Shown here: piece by piece, positions 32,393-40,845 of the stretch
Position numbering within the stretch: position 1 is the first letter of the stretch
Layout of the letters: each line of letters begins with the position of its first letter
Origin: Roseovarius gaetbuli
GTDB lineage: Bacteria; Pseudomonadota; Alphaproteobacteria; Rhodobacterales; Rhodobacteraceae
Direction: 5' to 3'
DNA length: 64,000 nucleotides
NCBI RefSeq assembly: GCF_900172365.1
Contig: NZ_FWFJ01000011.1
Location: forward strand, 1-64,000
Translations under genes and position numbers: made by a program
The notes under the pieces: generated by a model
Database searches by the model: none
The model's input: the letters and a program-made list of their open reading frames with translations, nothing else
What the model was told of the DNA's origin: nothing

Positions 32393-32403
32393 GAGGCACA
32401 GAT

Positions 32404-33603
32404 ATGATCGCTGCTTTGAAACGTGTGCTTTGCGAGCCTCACCGCGTCTTCTTTCTGGCCGCCGGGCTTTACGCCGTTTTCGCCCTGGCCGTGTGGGAGA
32501 TCTGGCTTGGTCTTGATTTCGCCTCGGGCAGCGCGCCCGCCATGCCCTTTGCCGCCGCGCCCTACCTGTGGCACGCGCATGAGATGGTCTTTGGCTATGC
32601 CAGTGCCGCGCTTGGCGGGTTTTTCCTGACGGCGGTGCCCAATTGGACCGGCAGCAAGGACACCGCCAAGCTCTTTGTCGCCGCCGCTGCCCTGGTCTGG
32701 TTGGCGGGGCGGCTGGCGGTCTGGATGTCGGGCAGCTTGCCGCCCGTTGCCGTCGCGGTCATCGACCTTGCCTTTCTGCCGCTGCTGGGGGGCAAGATCG
32801 CGCTGATGCTCTTGCGTCGCCCAAAGCCGCAGAACGTTGCCTTTCTGGCCTTTCTGAGCCTTGTCTGGGCGGGCAACCTTATGGTGCATCTGGAATGGAT
32901 CGGCCTTGCGGATGACACTCTCTACACCGGGCTGCGCGTCGGGCTGTTGTCGCTTTGCTTGATGATTGCCGTGCTCGGCGGGCGGGTGACGCCGGGATTT
33001 ACCCGCAACGCGATGAAGCGGGCAGGCGTGGCCGAGGTCACCCTGCCGACATCGCGCAAGCCTGTTGATCTTTCGGGAAGTGTGACGATTGCCCTTGTGC
33101 CGCTCGCGCTGCTCTTGCGCCTGCCCGACACGCTGACCGGCGCATTGGCCATTCTCGGAGGGGCATTGCACCTGTTGCGCATCAGCTTTTGGCGGCCCTG
33201 CTGGACGCTTGGTCAACCGATCCTCTGGGCGTTGCACCTTGGCATGGCGATGCTGGGGCTTGGCCTTGTCCTTTGGGGCAGCAGCCTGTTGGGGCACGGC
33301 AGCGAGGTGGCGGGCCTGCATGTTCTGGGCATCGGCGCAGTGGGTGGGATGACCGTCGCGGTGATGAGCCGTGCCATTCTTGGCCATACAGGGCGCGCCC
33401 TTGTTGCCCCGCGCGCAGTCGCTCTTGCCTATGGGCTGATTGGTCTCGCTGCGGGGCTGCGTTGGCTTGCCTCCAACCTGTCGGCAGGTATCTACCTTCC
33501 GGTCTTGCTGGTCACCGGCGCCTTGTGGATTGCGGCCTTCAGCCTCTTTACCGTCTCGCTTTGGCCCGCTTTTGTAGGCCCTCGTAAAGACCGCGCCAAT
33601 TAA
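32404..33603 (+). CDS. nnrS: NnrS, multi-span heme/copper membrane protein for NO stress
   Basis: 399 residues, about 12 hydrophobic spans. NnrS-family landmarks are present: YLWHAHEMVFGYASAALGGFFLTAVPNWTG, GGRVTPGFTRNA, HVLGIGAVGGMTVAVMSRAILGHTGR. NnrS proteins relieve nitrosative stress, and their genes are common in denitrification clusters under Nnr control. The start (ATG 32404) is preceded by AGGAGGCACAG, 11 bases after nirI, so the two form an operon. Confidence 0.92.
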   Translation: MIAALKRVLCEPHRVFFLAAGLYAVFALAVWEIWLGLDFASGSAPAMPFAAAPYLWHAHEMVFGYASAALGGFFLTAVPNWTGSKDTAKLFVAAAALVWLAGRLAVWMSGSLPPVAVAVIDLAFLPLLGGKIALMLLRRPKPQNVAFLAFLSLVWAGNLMVHLEWIGLADDTLYTGLRVGLLSLCLMIAVLGGRVTPGFTRNAMKRAGVAEVTLPTSRKPVDLSGSVTIALVPLALLLRLPDTLTGALAILGGALHLLRISFWRPCWTLGQPILWALHLGMAMLGLGLVLWGSSLLGHGSEVAGLHVLGIGAVGGMTVAVMSRAILGHTGRALVAPRAVALAYGLIGLAAGLRWLASNLSAGIYLPVLLVTGALWIAAFSLFTVSLWPAFVGPRKDRAN

Positions 33604-33856
33604 GGTGCTGTCCGCTGTCCGGGGTCATGTCCAACCGAGCCGACGGGCGGCCTTTCGATGTATTGTTGAAAACGCCCATCGATAGATTAGAGAATAAAAC
33701 CGGCTCAAACGCTCCCTTTGAAACTCTATACGCGGTCCGTTTCCTCTAAAGAAAACGGACCGGAAAATGGACATCTTCCGGATCGGAATTTTTGGAAAAT
33801 TCCGTGGGACAGAACGTTAACTCCGGCCCCGAACCCTCACCGCTTTTCGCCAGCCG
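33604..33856. other. nnrS-norC intergenic region with clustered hairpins
   Basis: About 330 bases separate nnrS and norC. I see no gene. The interval is more AT-rich than its surroundings and contains three inverted repeats: CGGTCCGTTT/AAACGGACCG (33733-33742/33753-33762), CCGGAA/TTCCGG just after it, and CGGAATTTT/AAAATTCCG (33784-33804, 3-base loop). One probably ends the nirI-nnrS transcript; none is followed by a good T-tract. Confidence 0.6.
33733..33762 (+). terminator. Probable terminator hairpin after nnrS
   Basis: Ten-base perfect arms CGGTCCGTTT and AAACGGACCG around a 10-base loop. It lies 130 bases past the nnrS stop and ahead of the norC promoter. The sequence after the stem is A-rich rather than T-rich, so rho-independent termination in the + direction is only possible, not clear. 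Confidence 0.4.
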
Positions 33857-33870
33857 TTGACTTTGGTCAA
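33857..33870 (+). promoter_or_regulatory. FNR/Nnr-type operator before norC
   Basis: TTGACTTTGGTCAA, identical to the nosR site. Its centre is 70 bases before the norC ATG, the same spacing as for nirS, which predicts a start site about 29 bases upstream of the gene. Confidence 0.87.
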
Positions 33871-33933
33871 GGATCGCCGCGCAGTCCCCCCGCAGAGTGA
33901 GCGCATTCGCATTAACGCGCAAAGGAGATCGCA

Positions 33934-34386
33934 ATGCGCGATGTCATGACCAAGAGCATGGCCCGGAATATCTTTTATGGCGGGTCGCTGTTCTTCATCA
34001 TCATCTTTCTGGGGCTGTCGCTCCATTCGCACCGCTATATCGTCACTACCTCGACAAACGCCGAGACGCTGACCGAAAGCGTCGCGCATGGCAAACGGCT
34101 CTGGGAAAAACACGCCTGTATCAACTGTCATACGATCATGGGCGAGGGGGCGTATTTTGCGCCTGAACTGGCCAATGTGACAACCCGCTGGGGTGTCGCC
34201 GATGACCCGGACGGCGCGTTCGAGATGCTGGACGGCTGGATGAAGGCGCAACCAAGCGGCGTCGAAGGGCGCCGACAGATGCCACGCTTTGATCTGAACC
34301 CCGAGGAAACCCGTGCGCTTGCCGATTTCCTGCGGTGGGTCGATTCCATCGACGCACAGGGCTGGCCCCCGAACGACGCGGGCTGA
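33934..34386 (+). CDS. norC: NorC, cytochrome c subunit of nitric oxide reductase
   Basis: 150 residues: an uncleaved N-terminal membrane anchor (FYGGSLFFIIIFLGLSLHSHRY) and one periplasmic heme motif CINCH near residue 69. The distal ligand is probably in RRQMPRF near 120. A strong ribosome site (AAAGGAGATCGCA) precedes ATG 33934. NorC passes electrons to NorB. Confidence 0.96.
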   Translation: MRDVMTKSMARNIFYGGSLFFIIIFLGLSLHSHRYIVTTSTNAETLTESVAHGKRLWEKHACINCHTIMGEGAYFAPELANVTTRWGVADDPDGAFEMLDGWMKAQPSGVEGRRQMPRFDLNPEETRALADFLRWVDSIDAQGWPPNDAG

Positions 34387-34401
34387 GAAAGGACCATTCA
34401 A

Positions 34402-35766
34402 ATGAAATACCAATCCCAAAAAATCGCGCTGGCCTACTTCGGTGTCGCCCTGGCGCTCTTTCTGGTTCAGATCCTGGGCGGGCTGCTGGCGGGGCTGATC
34501 TATGTGATGCCCAACACCCTGTCGGAACTTCTACCGTTCAACATCGTGCGCATGCTGCACACCAACTCTCTGATCGTTTGGCTGCTTCTGGGCTTTTTCG
34601 GGGCCGCCTATTTCCTGATCCCCGAAGAGGCCGAGCGCGAAATCCATTCGCCCAAGATCGCCTATCTGCAACTGATCATCCTTGTTGTGGGCACTCTGGG
34701 CGTGGTGCTGACCTATGTGTTCAACCTGTTTGAGGGCAATTGGCTTTTGGGCAAGGAGGGGCGCGAGTTTCTGGAGCAACCCAAATGGGTCAAGGCCGGG
34801 ATCGTCGTGGCCGCCTTGCTGTTTCTTTACAACGTCACCATGACGGTGCTTCAGGGCCGCAAGACCGCGATCACCAATATCCTGTTGCTGGGGCTCTGGG
34901 GGCTGGCGCTTTTGTTCCTGTTCGCCTTTTACAACCCGGAGAATCTGGCGCTCGACAAGCAGTACTGGTGGTATGTCGTGCACCTCTGGGTCGAGGGTGT
35001 GTGGGAGCTTATCATGGCGTCCATCCTGGCCTACCTGATGCTCAAGCTGACCGGGGTCGACCGTGAAGTGGTCGAGAAATGGCTTTATGTCATTGTCGCC
35101 GCCGCTTTGTTCTCGGGCATCCTTGGCACTGGTCACCACTATTACTGGATCGGCTCGCCGGGCTATTGGCAGTGGATCGGGTCGATCTTTTCCAGCCTCG
35201 AAATCGTGCCGTTCTTCGCGATGATGGCCTTTGCCTTTGTCATGGTCTGGAAAGGGCGACGCGACCATCCCAACAAGGCTGCGCTTTTGTGGTCACTGGG
35301 CTGTGCCACGCTGGCCTTCTTCGGGGCCGGGGTCTGGGGCTTTCTGCACACGCTGCACGGGGTCAACTATTACACCCACGGCACACAGATCACCGCCGCT
35401 CATGGGCACCTGGCCTTTTATGGCGCCTATGTCTGTCTCAACCTGGCGATCTTTACCTATGCCATGCCGATCCTGCGCAATCGCGATCCCTATAATCAGG
35501 TGCTCAACATGGCGTCGTTCTGGCTGATGTCGGGGGGCATGGTGTTCATGACCTTCACGCTGACATTTGCGGGCACGGTTCAGACCCACATGCAGCGCGT
35601 GGTCGGGGATTACTTTATGGATGTCCAGGACTCCATCGCCATCTTCTACTGGATGCGGCTTGGCTCTGGCGTTGTGGTCTTCCTTGGCTTGCTGCTCTTC
35701 CTTTACGCGCTGCTCGTGCCGCGCAAAGAGGTGATCTCGGCTGATACCTCGGTCGCGGCGGAGTGA
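34402..35766 (+). CDS. norB: NorB, catalytic subunit of cytochrome c-dependent NO reductase
   Basis: 454 residues with about 12 membrane spans. The heme-copper-oxidase-type His ligands are present: HLWVEGVWELIMA, GTGHHYYWIG (two adjacent FeB ligands) and ITAAHGHLAFYG. Glutamates near the FeB site (EGVWE) are kept. It reduces 2 NO to N2O. Length (454) is typical of cNor and much shorter than quinol-dependent qNor. Confidence 0.96.
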   Translation: MKYQSQKIALAYFGVALALFLVQILGGLLAGLIYVMPNTLSELLPFNIVRMLHTNSLIVWLLLGFFGAAYFLIPEEAEREIHSPKIAYLQLIILVVGTLGVVLTYVFNLFEGNWLLGKEGREFLEQPKWVKAGIVVAALLFLYNVTMTVLQGRKTAITNILLLGLWGLALLFLFAFYNPENLALDKQYWWYVVHLWVEGVWELIMASILAYLMLKLTGVDREVVEKWLYVIVAAALFSGILGTGHHYYWIGSPGYWQWIGSIFSSLEIVPFFAMMAFAFVMVWKGRRDHPNKAALLWSLGCATLAFFGAGVWGFLHTLHGVNYYTHGTQITAAHGHLAFYGAYVCLNLAIFTYAMPILRNRDPYNQVLNMASFWLMSGGMVFMTFTLTFAGTVQTHMQRVVGDYFMDVQDSIAIFYWMRLGSGVVVFLGLLLFLYALLVPRKEVISADTSVAAE

Positions 35767-35783
35767 AGCCGATGGATGGAGCC

Positions 35784-36584
35784 ATGACCCAAAACCGGAC
35801 CGGGGCGGCAGACGCCCCGTTCTACCTCGCGCAGGGCGATGAATGCGCCCTGTTTCAGGCTGCCTTCGACAATACCTTGCCGGTGCTTCTAAAAGGGCCG
35901 ACCGGATGTGGCAAAACCCGCTTCGTGGCCCATATGGCGGCAAGGCTTGGTCGCCCGCTTTATACCGTCGCCTGTCATGATGACCTCTCGGCGGCGGACC
36001 TGATCGGGCGTTATCTGCTCAAGGGCGGCGAAACCGTCTGGGTCGACGGCCCCCTGACCCGCGCGGTGCGCGAGGGGGCGATCTGTTATCTCGACGAGGT
36101 GGTCGAGGCCCGCAAGGACGTCACCGTGGTGTTGCACCCGCTGACCGATGACCGGCGCATTCTTCCCATCGACCGCACCGGCGAAGAGCTTGAGGCCGCC
36201 CCCGGTTTCATGCTCGTGGCGTCCTATAATCCGGGCTATCAGAATATCCTCAAGACCCTCAAACCCTCGACCCGACAGCGCTTTGTCGCGATGGAGTTCG
36301 ACTTTCCCACGCCCGATCTTGAAATCAAGGTGGTCGCCCAGGAAAGCGGCCTCTCGCCGGATCGTGTGGCCCCTCTGGTGCGTCTTGCGGGCAAGCTGCG
36401 TGCGCTGAAAGGGCAGGACCTTGAAGAGGGGGTTTCAACCCGTCTTGTCATCTATGCCGCAACCCTCATCGCGCAGGGCATGCCGATTGATCGCGCCATC
36501 GAGGCGACGATGATCGAGCCGCTCACCGATGATGCGGATGTAAAACGCGGGCTCCTCGATCTGGTAACGGCTGTCTTTGGGTGA
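35784..36584 (+). CDS. norQ: NorQ, AAA+ MoxR-type ATPase
   Basis: 266 residues from ATG 35784, preceded by TGGAG; earlier in-frame starts (GTG 35763, which overlaps the norB stop, and ATG 35772) are possible. Walker A GPTGCGKTR, Walker B AICYLDEVVEAR and the sensor segment MLVASYNPGYQN are visible. NorQ with NorD activates NO reductase, probably by inserting the non-heme iron. Confidence 0.92.
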   Translation: MTQNRTGAADAPFYLAQGDECALFQAAFDNTLPVLLKGPTGCGKTRFVAHMAARLGRPLYTVACHDDLSAADLIGRYLLKGGETVWVDGPLTRAVREGAICYLDEVVEARKDVTVVLHPLTDDRRILPIDRTGEELEAAPGFMLVASYNPGYQNILKTLKPSTRQRFVAMEFDFPTPDLEIKVVAQESGLSPDRVAPLVRLAGKLRALKGQDLEEGVSTRLVIYAATLIAQGMPIDRAIEATMIEPLTDDADVKRGLLDLVTAVFG

Positions 36585-36587
36585 GGC

Positions 36588-38531
36588 ATGGCCATGATCC
36601 GGATCGAACTTGAGCCATGGGAGCCCGAAGAAACCATCGGGAAACTGTGGCACGCTTTTGCCAGTCGCCTCGATGCACCACTTGTGCATCACGGAGCCGC
36701 GGTTGACCTCTCTGAGGTCAGCGGGCGGCTGGCAGTCTTTTTTCGGGGGCTGGGTGGCGCGCCTTCGGTCGAAATCCGCGCGGTCTCGCCCGAGGTCAGC
36801 CAGCACCGTCTTAAATTCCTGCGCCGTCTGGGGACCGAGGCCGAGCTTGTCGCGCGCGCCAGCTTTGATGGCGAGGTGTTGCGCCTTCCCGAGCGCCTTG
36901 CGATCTTTCCGGACCGGGCCACCAACGGGGCGCTCTATCTTTGGCTCACGGCTGTAGTGGCCCATGCACCCGCGCATGTCCTTGATGGCGATCCCCTGCG
37001 CGCGGACCTTTTGGCGATGCGCTCTGCCCTCGCGATGACCCGCGCCGCGCTTGCGGCTGCGCCGGGCCTGCGCGCTTTGCACTCCGGGCTTGCCTCGGCC
37101 ACGCTGCACAGTCGGCACGCCAACAACCTGCCACGCAATGAACAGGCGGTCGAGGCGTTGGTGCGCCACTTTCTGGGGGGGCGCTCAGACCTGTCGGCGC
37201 TTGCGCAGACCTTCAAAACCGCGCTCGACACGGGCGATCTGTCACAAATCACCGCGCCGCGCGGTTATCGCTCGTTTCAGCCGGTGCCGCTCTGGCCCGA
37301 CCTGCGCGAGCTGATCCTCTCGGCCAGCAGCGAGGTTGAGAGCCGAGACACCGAAGGCCCTCCCGAAGAGGGCAGTGACCGAACCCACCGCGCGCGCCGC
37401 CGCAACGCCGATCAGGCCGAGCGCCGCGACAGTCTGATCCTGCATAAATTCGAGGCGATCCTGAGTTGGGCCGAGTTTTTGAACCTGAACCGGCGGGTCG
37501 ATGATGACGACCCTGATAGCGCCAAAAAGGCCGCCGACGATCAGGATGAAATCGGGCTTGGTCAAATTTCCAAGGCCCCGGCCACCCGGTTAAAGCTTCA
37601 CCTTGACCTTGCCCCGGAAGATGTTGATCGTGAACGGCTTTCCGGCAAAGTTATGTATCCCGAATGGGACGTGCGCACTGGCGTGTACCTGCCCGATCAT
37701 GTGCGGGTTTTGCATAGCACCGCCCCGCCGGGCGACGGCGTGCCGACCTTTCGCGACGACCCGCGCGCCATGCGCCGCATCACCCATGTCAAACGCCAGT
37801 TCGAGGCGCTGCGCCCCGGGCGCGTGTCGATCCCGGCGCAGCTTGACGGTGACGAGCTTGATATGGAGGCCGCGGTGCGCGCGCAGGTCGATATTCTGGC
37901 CAATGGTGCGGGCAGTGAACGTATCTGGCGCCAGACCCGGCCGCAGGCGCGTGATCTGGCGGTGTCGATCCTGCTGGATATTTCACGCTCGACCGAAAGT
38001 GCGGTGGGCGATCGCGCGGTGATTGATATCGAGCGCGAGGCCCTCGCGGCCCTGGCCTGGGGGCTTGACGCCTGCGGCGATGATTTTGCCATCCACGCGT
38101 TTTCGTCGCTCAAGCGCGACCGGGTTTATATCCAGACCTGCAAGGAATTCTGCGAGCCGATGAATGGTCTGATCGAAAGCCGGATTGGCGCGCTCAAGCC
38201 CGGATTTTACACCCGGCTTGGTGCGGCCGTCCGGCATTGTTCGGCCGAGCTTGCCCGGCAATCCAAGAAACGCCGCCTGCTGTTGGTTATCACCGATGGC
38301 AAGCCCAACGATCTTGACCACTACGAGGGCCGCCACGGGATCGAAGATACCGCCATGGCAGTGCGCGAGGCGCGCCGTGCCGGGCAGTCGGTCTTTGGCA
38401 TCACCGTCGACAAACAGGCCAAAAGCTGGTTCGCGCGGATGTTCGGACGGGGCGGGTTTCACGTGATCCCCAACCCGGAACGCCTGACCGAGGCCTTGCC
38501 TCTGATCTATCGCGAGTTGGTTGGGGGATGA
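36588..38531 (+). CDS. norD: NorD, VWA-domain NO reductase activation protein
   Basis: 647 residues. A long N-terminal region and an acidic/basic middle part (about 250-330) precede a C-terminal von Willebrand A domain with the MIDAS signature (LLDISRSTES) and TDGKPND. The partner ATPase is NorQ, encoded three bases upstream. Its stop overlaps the norE ATG. Function in the cytoplasm as a metal-insertase adaptor is inferred from the MoxR-VWA pairing. Confidence 0.92.
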   Translation: MAMIRIELEPWEPEETIGKLWHAFASRLDAPLVHHGAAVDLSEVSGRLAVFFRGLGGAPSVEIRAVSPEVSQHRLKFLRRLGTEAELVARASFDGEVLRLPERLAIFPDRATNGALYLWLTAVVAHAPAHVLDGDPLRADLLAMRSALAMTRAALAAAPGLRALHSGLASATLHSRHANNLPRNEQAVEALVRHFLGGRSDLSALAQTFKTALDTGDLSQITAPRGYRSFQPVPLWPDLRELILSASSEVESRDTEGPPEEGSDRTHRARRRNADQAERRDSLILHKFEAILSWAEFLNLNRRVDDDDPDSAKKAADDQDEIGLGQISKAPATRLKLHLDLAPEDVDRERLSGKVMYPEWDVRTGVYLPDHVRVLHSTAPPGDGVPTFRDDPRAMRRITHVKRQFEALRPGRVSIPAQLDGDELDMEAAVRAQVDILANGAGSERIWRQTRPQARDLAVSILLDISRSTESAVGDRAVIDIEREALAALAWGLDACGDDFAIHAFSSLKRDRVYIQTCKEFCEPMNGLIESRIGALKPGFYTRLGAAVRHCSAELARQSKKRRLLLVITDGKPNDLDHYEGRHGIEDTAMAVREARRAGQSVFGITVDKQAKSWFARMFGRGGFHVIPNPERLTEALPLIYRELVGG

Positions 38532-39076
38532 GTGACGCGAGCGTGTTTGACGACCTGCCGGGCGACCTGATGATCTGGGTTCTGATTGTCAGCGAGCTTC
38601 TGGTCTTTGGCGCCGGGCTGGCGGCGTTTCTGGCGGTGCGGGCCAGTGATCCCGCTGGGTTTGGTGCCGCGCAGGACGCGCTTTATCGCACCGGGGCCGG
38701 GGTCAACACCGTGGTGCTGGTGACCAGTGGCGCGCTCGCCGCTTGGGCGCTGCGCCTGCGCGAGGATGCGCAGCGCGGCCCGGCACGTCTTGCTCTTGTG
38801 GCGGCGGCGCTTCTTGGGGTGGTCTTCTTGCTGATCAAGGGCTTTGATTATGCGGGGAAGGCGGCGGCGGGCATCACTTGGGACACGCATCCGTTTTTCA
38901 CCTTCTATTACCTGCTGACCGGCTTTCACGCCGCGCATGTGGTGGCCGGGGTGCTGGTCTTGCTGCTGGTCGCATGGAAAGACACTCCTCGCAATATCGA
39001 GGCCGGGGCGGCCTTCTGGCACATGGTCGATCTGGTCTGGGTGATCCTTTTCCCGGTTCTTTACCTGCTGCGGTGA
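38528..39076 (+). CDS. norE: NorE, cytochrome-oxidase subunit III-like membrane protein
   Basis: 182 residues, five hydrophobic spans. COX3-type segments are present: LLTGFHAAHVVAGV and AAFWHMVDLVWVILFPVLYLL. NorE supports full NO reductase activity in Paracoccus. It overlaps norD by four bases and is followed four bases later by norF. Confidence 0.9.
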   Translation: MSDASVFDDLPGDLMIWVLIVSELLVFGAGLAAFLAVRASDPAGFGAAQDALYRTGAGVNTVVLVTSGALAAWALRLREDAQRGPARLALVAAALLGVVFLLIKGFDYAGKAAAGITWDTHPFFTFYYLLTGFHAAHVVAGVLVLLLVAWKDTPRNIEAGAAFWHMVDLVWVILFPVLYLLR

Positions 39077-39080
39077 TACC

Positions 39081-39350
39081 ATGATCCGCGACCCTCTTTT
39101 GCGCGCCTGGGGCGCGCTTATCGGCCTCAGCCTCGGGGCGACGGCGATCTCGCTTTGGCACTGGCCGCGCGAGGTTGAGGCCGGCGCGGGGATGCTTGTC
39201 CTGAGCTTGGCCTGGCTCAAGGCGCGGATCATCCTGACGACTTATCTGAGACTTGACGCGGCCCCGTTCTGGCGGCGCGGCTTCGCTATATCGCTCGGGG
39301 TGTTCTGTTTGCTCTTGCTGGGGCTTTACCTGTTGCCGGGCCTGCTTTAG
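39081..39350 (+). CDS. norF: NorF, small membrane protein of the nor operon
   Basis: 89 residues with three probable membrane spans and the conserved LSLAWLKARIILTTYLRL segment of the NorF/COX4-like family. It is the last gene of norCBQDEF. Only seven bases separate its stop from the stop of the convergent DUF4202 gene, so no dedicated terminator fits between them. Confidence 0.87.
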   Translation: MIRDPLLRAWGALIGLSLGATAISLWHWPREVEAGAGMLVLSLAWLKARIILTTYLRLDAAPFWRRGFAISLGVFCLLLLGLYLLPGLL

Positions 39351-39357
39351 CGCCGCG

Positions 39358-39933
39358 TCAGATCGCGAATTTTGCCGCCAAATCCTCGGGCAGGTCGAAT
39401 TCCTTCAACACCCGTGCGCGCCCCTCTGCGGACATCTTTTTCGCGGTCCGGGTGACGATGGTCTCAAGTTTATCCGGGGTTTGCGTGGGGGCGAAGGGCG
39501 CGAAATACCATTTCAGGAAGGTGAAACAGATCACATCCTCAAGCGCCTGAACCTCCGGGTCGCGTTTGATCCCTTGTTTGCGGATCATTTTCTGTGCGTT
39601 TTCAATGTCCTGGCTGTCATACCCTGCGTCGGCCATGATCTCACCCACGCGGGTGGCGTGATGTTTCGCCAAGGCGGTGCGCCAGCTTAGATAGCCGTCG
39701 CGCCCTTCGGGAAAGTCTTTTCTTTTCAACACCCAACGTTCGATATGCTGACCCCGCGCCGCGATTTTCAAAGCCTCGGAGGCGGCGGGGAAAAGCCGGT
39801 CAAGTTCGGCGCTCATCCGCTGGCCGTAAAGCTGTGCTGCGGGGTGGCCCTGGCTTGTGTCGGGGTCATGCGCATTGGCGGCGTCAATCGCCGCAAGGGC
39901 GTTTTCCAGTCTGCTCACAGGGGTTTGCTCCAT
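39358..39933 (-). CDS. DUF4202 family protein
   Basis: 191 residues. Conserved features of this uncharacterised family are seen: AIDAANAHDPD near the N-terminus, ARGQHIERWVLKRKDFPEGR with His-Glu/Arg pairs, and KHHATRVGEIM and LEDVICFTFLKWYF later. The charged His/Asp/Glu pattern suggests a helical HD-like protein, but I know of no established function. Its start overlaps the end of the Crp/Fnr regulator gene by 19 bases, so the two are co-expressed. Confidence 0.75.
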   Translation of the reverse strand: MEQTPVSRLENALAAIDAANAHDPDTSQGHPAAQLYGQRMSAELDRLFPAASEALKIAARGQHIERWVLKRKDFPEGRDGYLSWRTALAKHHATRVGEIMADAGYDSQDIENAQKMIRKQGIKRDPEVQALEDVICFTFLKWYFAPFAPTQTPDKLETIVTRTAKKMSAEGRARVLKEFDLPEDLAAKFAI

Positions 39934-40622
39934 GAATCGGCGGGGTCTTTCTCGGAGTAATCCCGCAATGTCTCGATGTCATCAATCGTGGCCTGGTGGC
40001 GCGACACGCGCACACCGACCGCCTTGAGCTTGGAAAAGGCCCGCGACAGGCTTTCGGGTTTCATCCCCAAGCGCCCGGCAATCAGCGCCTTGTCATAGGG
40101 CAGGGTCACCTCGCAGGAGCCGTCATGGCATTTACAAAGACCGATCAGGAAATCGGCAACCCTCTGCGCCCCGGTCTGGGCCTTGATCTGTTCGACCTGG
40201 TTGACAAGATCATGAAGGTGCTGAAACGTAGAGGCAATGACCGCGAGGCTTAGCTCGGGCTCGTGTTCGAGGATCGAGATGAAGCTGCGCGCCGATATCA
40301 GCAGCAAGGTGCAATCGGTCACCGCCTCTGCGGACACCGGGTAGGGCTGTTGGCGAAACGCCACCGCCTCGCCAAAGCTGTGGCTGCGGGTAAAGACATT
40401 CACCACGGCCTCGTTCCCGCTGGGGGACACGCGGTAAAGTTTGACCCAGCCATCCAGAACCACATGGATGACCTGCGCCCGGTCGCCCTGGAGAAAGACC
40501 GTTTCGCCGCGCGACACATCCCTGAAAACGGCGTCCGATAACAGGCTGTCGGCCACGCCAACCGGCAGGCTGCGCAGCAAGAGCGAGTCTCGGGCGATGG
40601 CAAGGCTCTCGGATTTATCCAT
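39915..40622 (-). CDS. DNR/NnrR-type Crp-Fnr regulator
   Basis: 235 residues: cyclic-nucleotide-binding-like sensor domain (about 20-140), dimerisation helix, and winged helix-turn-helix (LIAGRLGMKPESLSRAFSKLKAVG). It lacks the N-terminal cysteine cluster of FNR, as expected for the heme/NO-sensing DNR-NnrR group. The recognition helix keeps E-x-x-S-R, which reads TTGA half sites. Placed directly after the nor genes, it is the best candidate for the activator that uses the TTGACTTTRGTCAA boxes. NO sensing is inferred from the family. Confidence 0.85.
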   Translation of the reverse strand: MDKSESLAIARDSLLLRSLPVGVADSLLSDAVFRDVSRGETVFLQGDRAQVIHVVLDGWVKLYRVSPSGNEAVVNVFTRSHSFGEAVAFRQQPYPVSAEAVTDCTLLLISARSFISILEHEPELSLAVIASTFQHLHDLVNQVEQIKAQTGAQRVADFLIGLCKCHDGSCEVTLPYDKALIAGRLGMKPESLSRAFSKLKAVGVRVSRHQATIDDIETLRDYSEKDPADSWSKPL

Positions 40623-40845
40623 TGGATCAAACTCTTTGTTTCGCCACAGCTATACAAGGAATGTCGCAGAAATCCACCTTAACGATGGCTGTTTTCATGG
40701 GAAGAACCGGCTTTCCCGGCGAGGGCAAAGATTGACTTGCCGCAAATCACCCCGGCGGCGTGGTGATAGAGTGCTCTGGCCCCTGATCCGCCGCACCAAG
40801 GCGAGGTCGATTCGTCTTTGCCGTATGGCCGCACAAGGATAAGAC

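Noticed and set aside
33718..33900. Possible 60-residue gene between nnrS and norC
   Set aside because: Overlaps hairpins and the Nnr box, no ribosome site, no conserved look.
40732..40745. TTGACTTGCCGCAA upstream of the P-type ATPase and the DNR-type regulator
   Set aside because: Only one half site is good and the centre is about 107 bases from the ATPase start; too weak to call.
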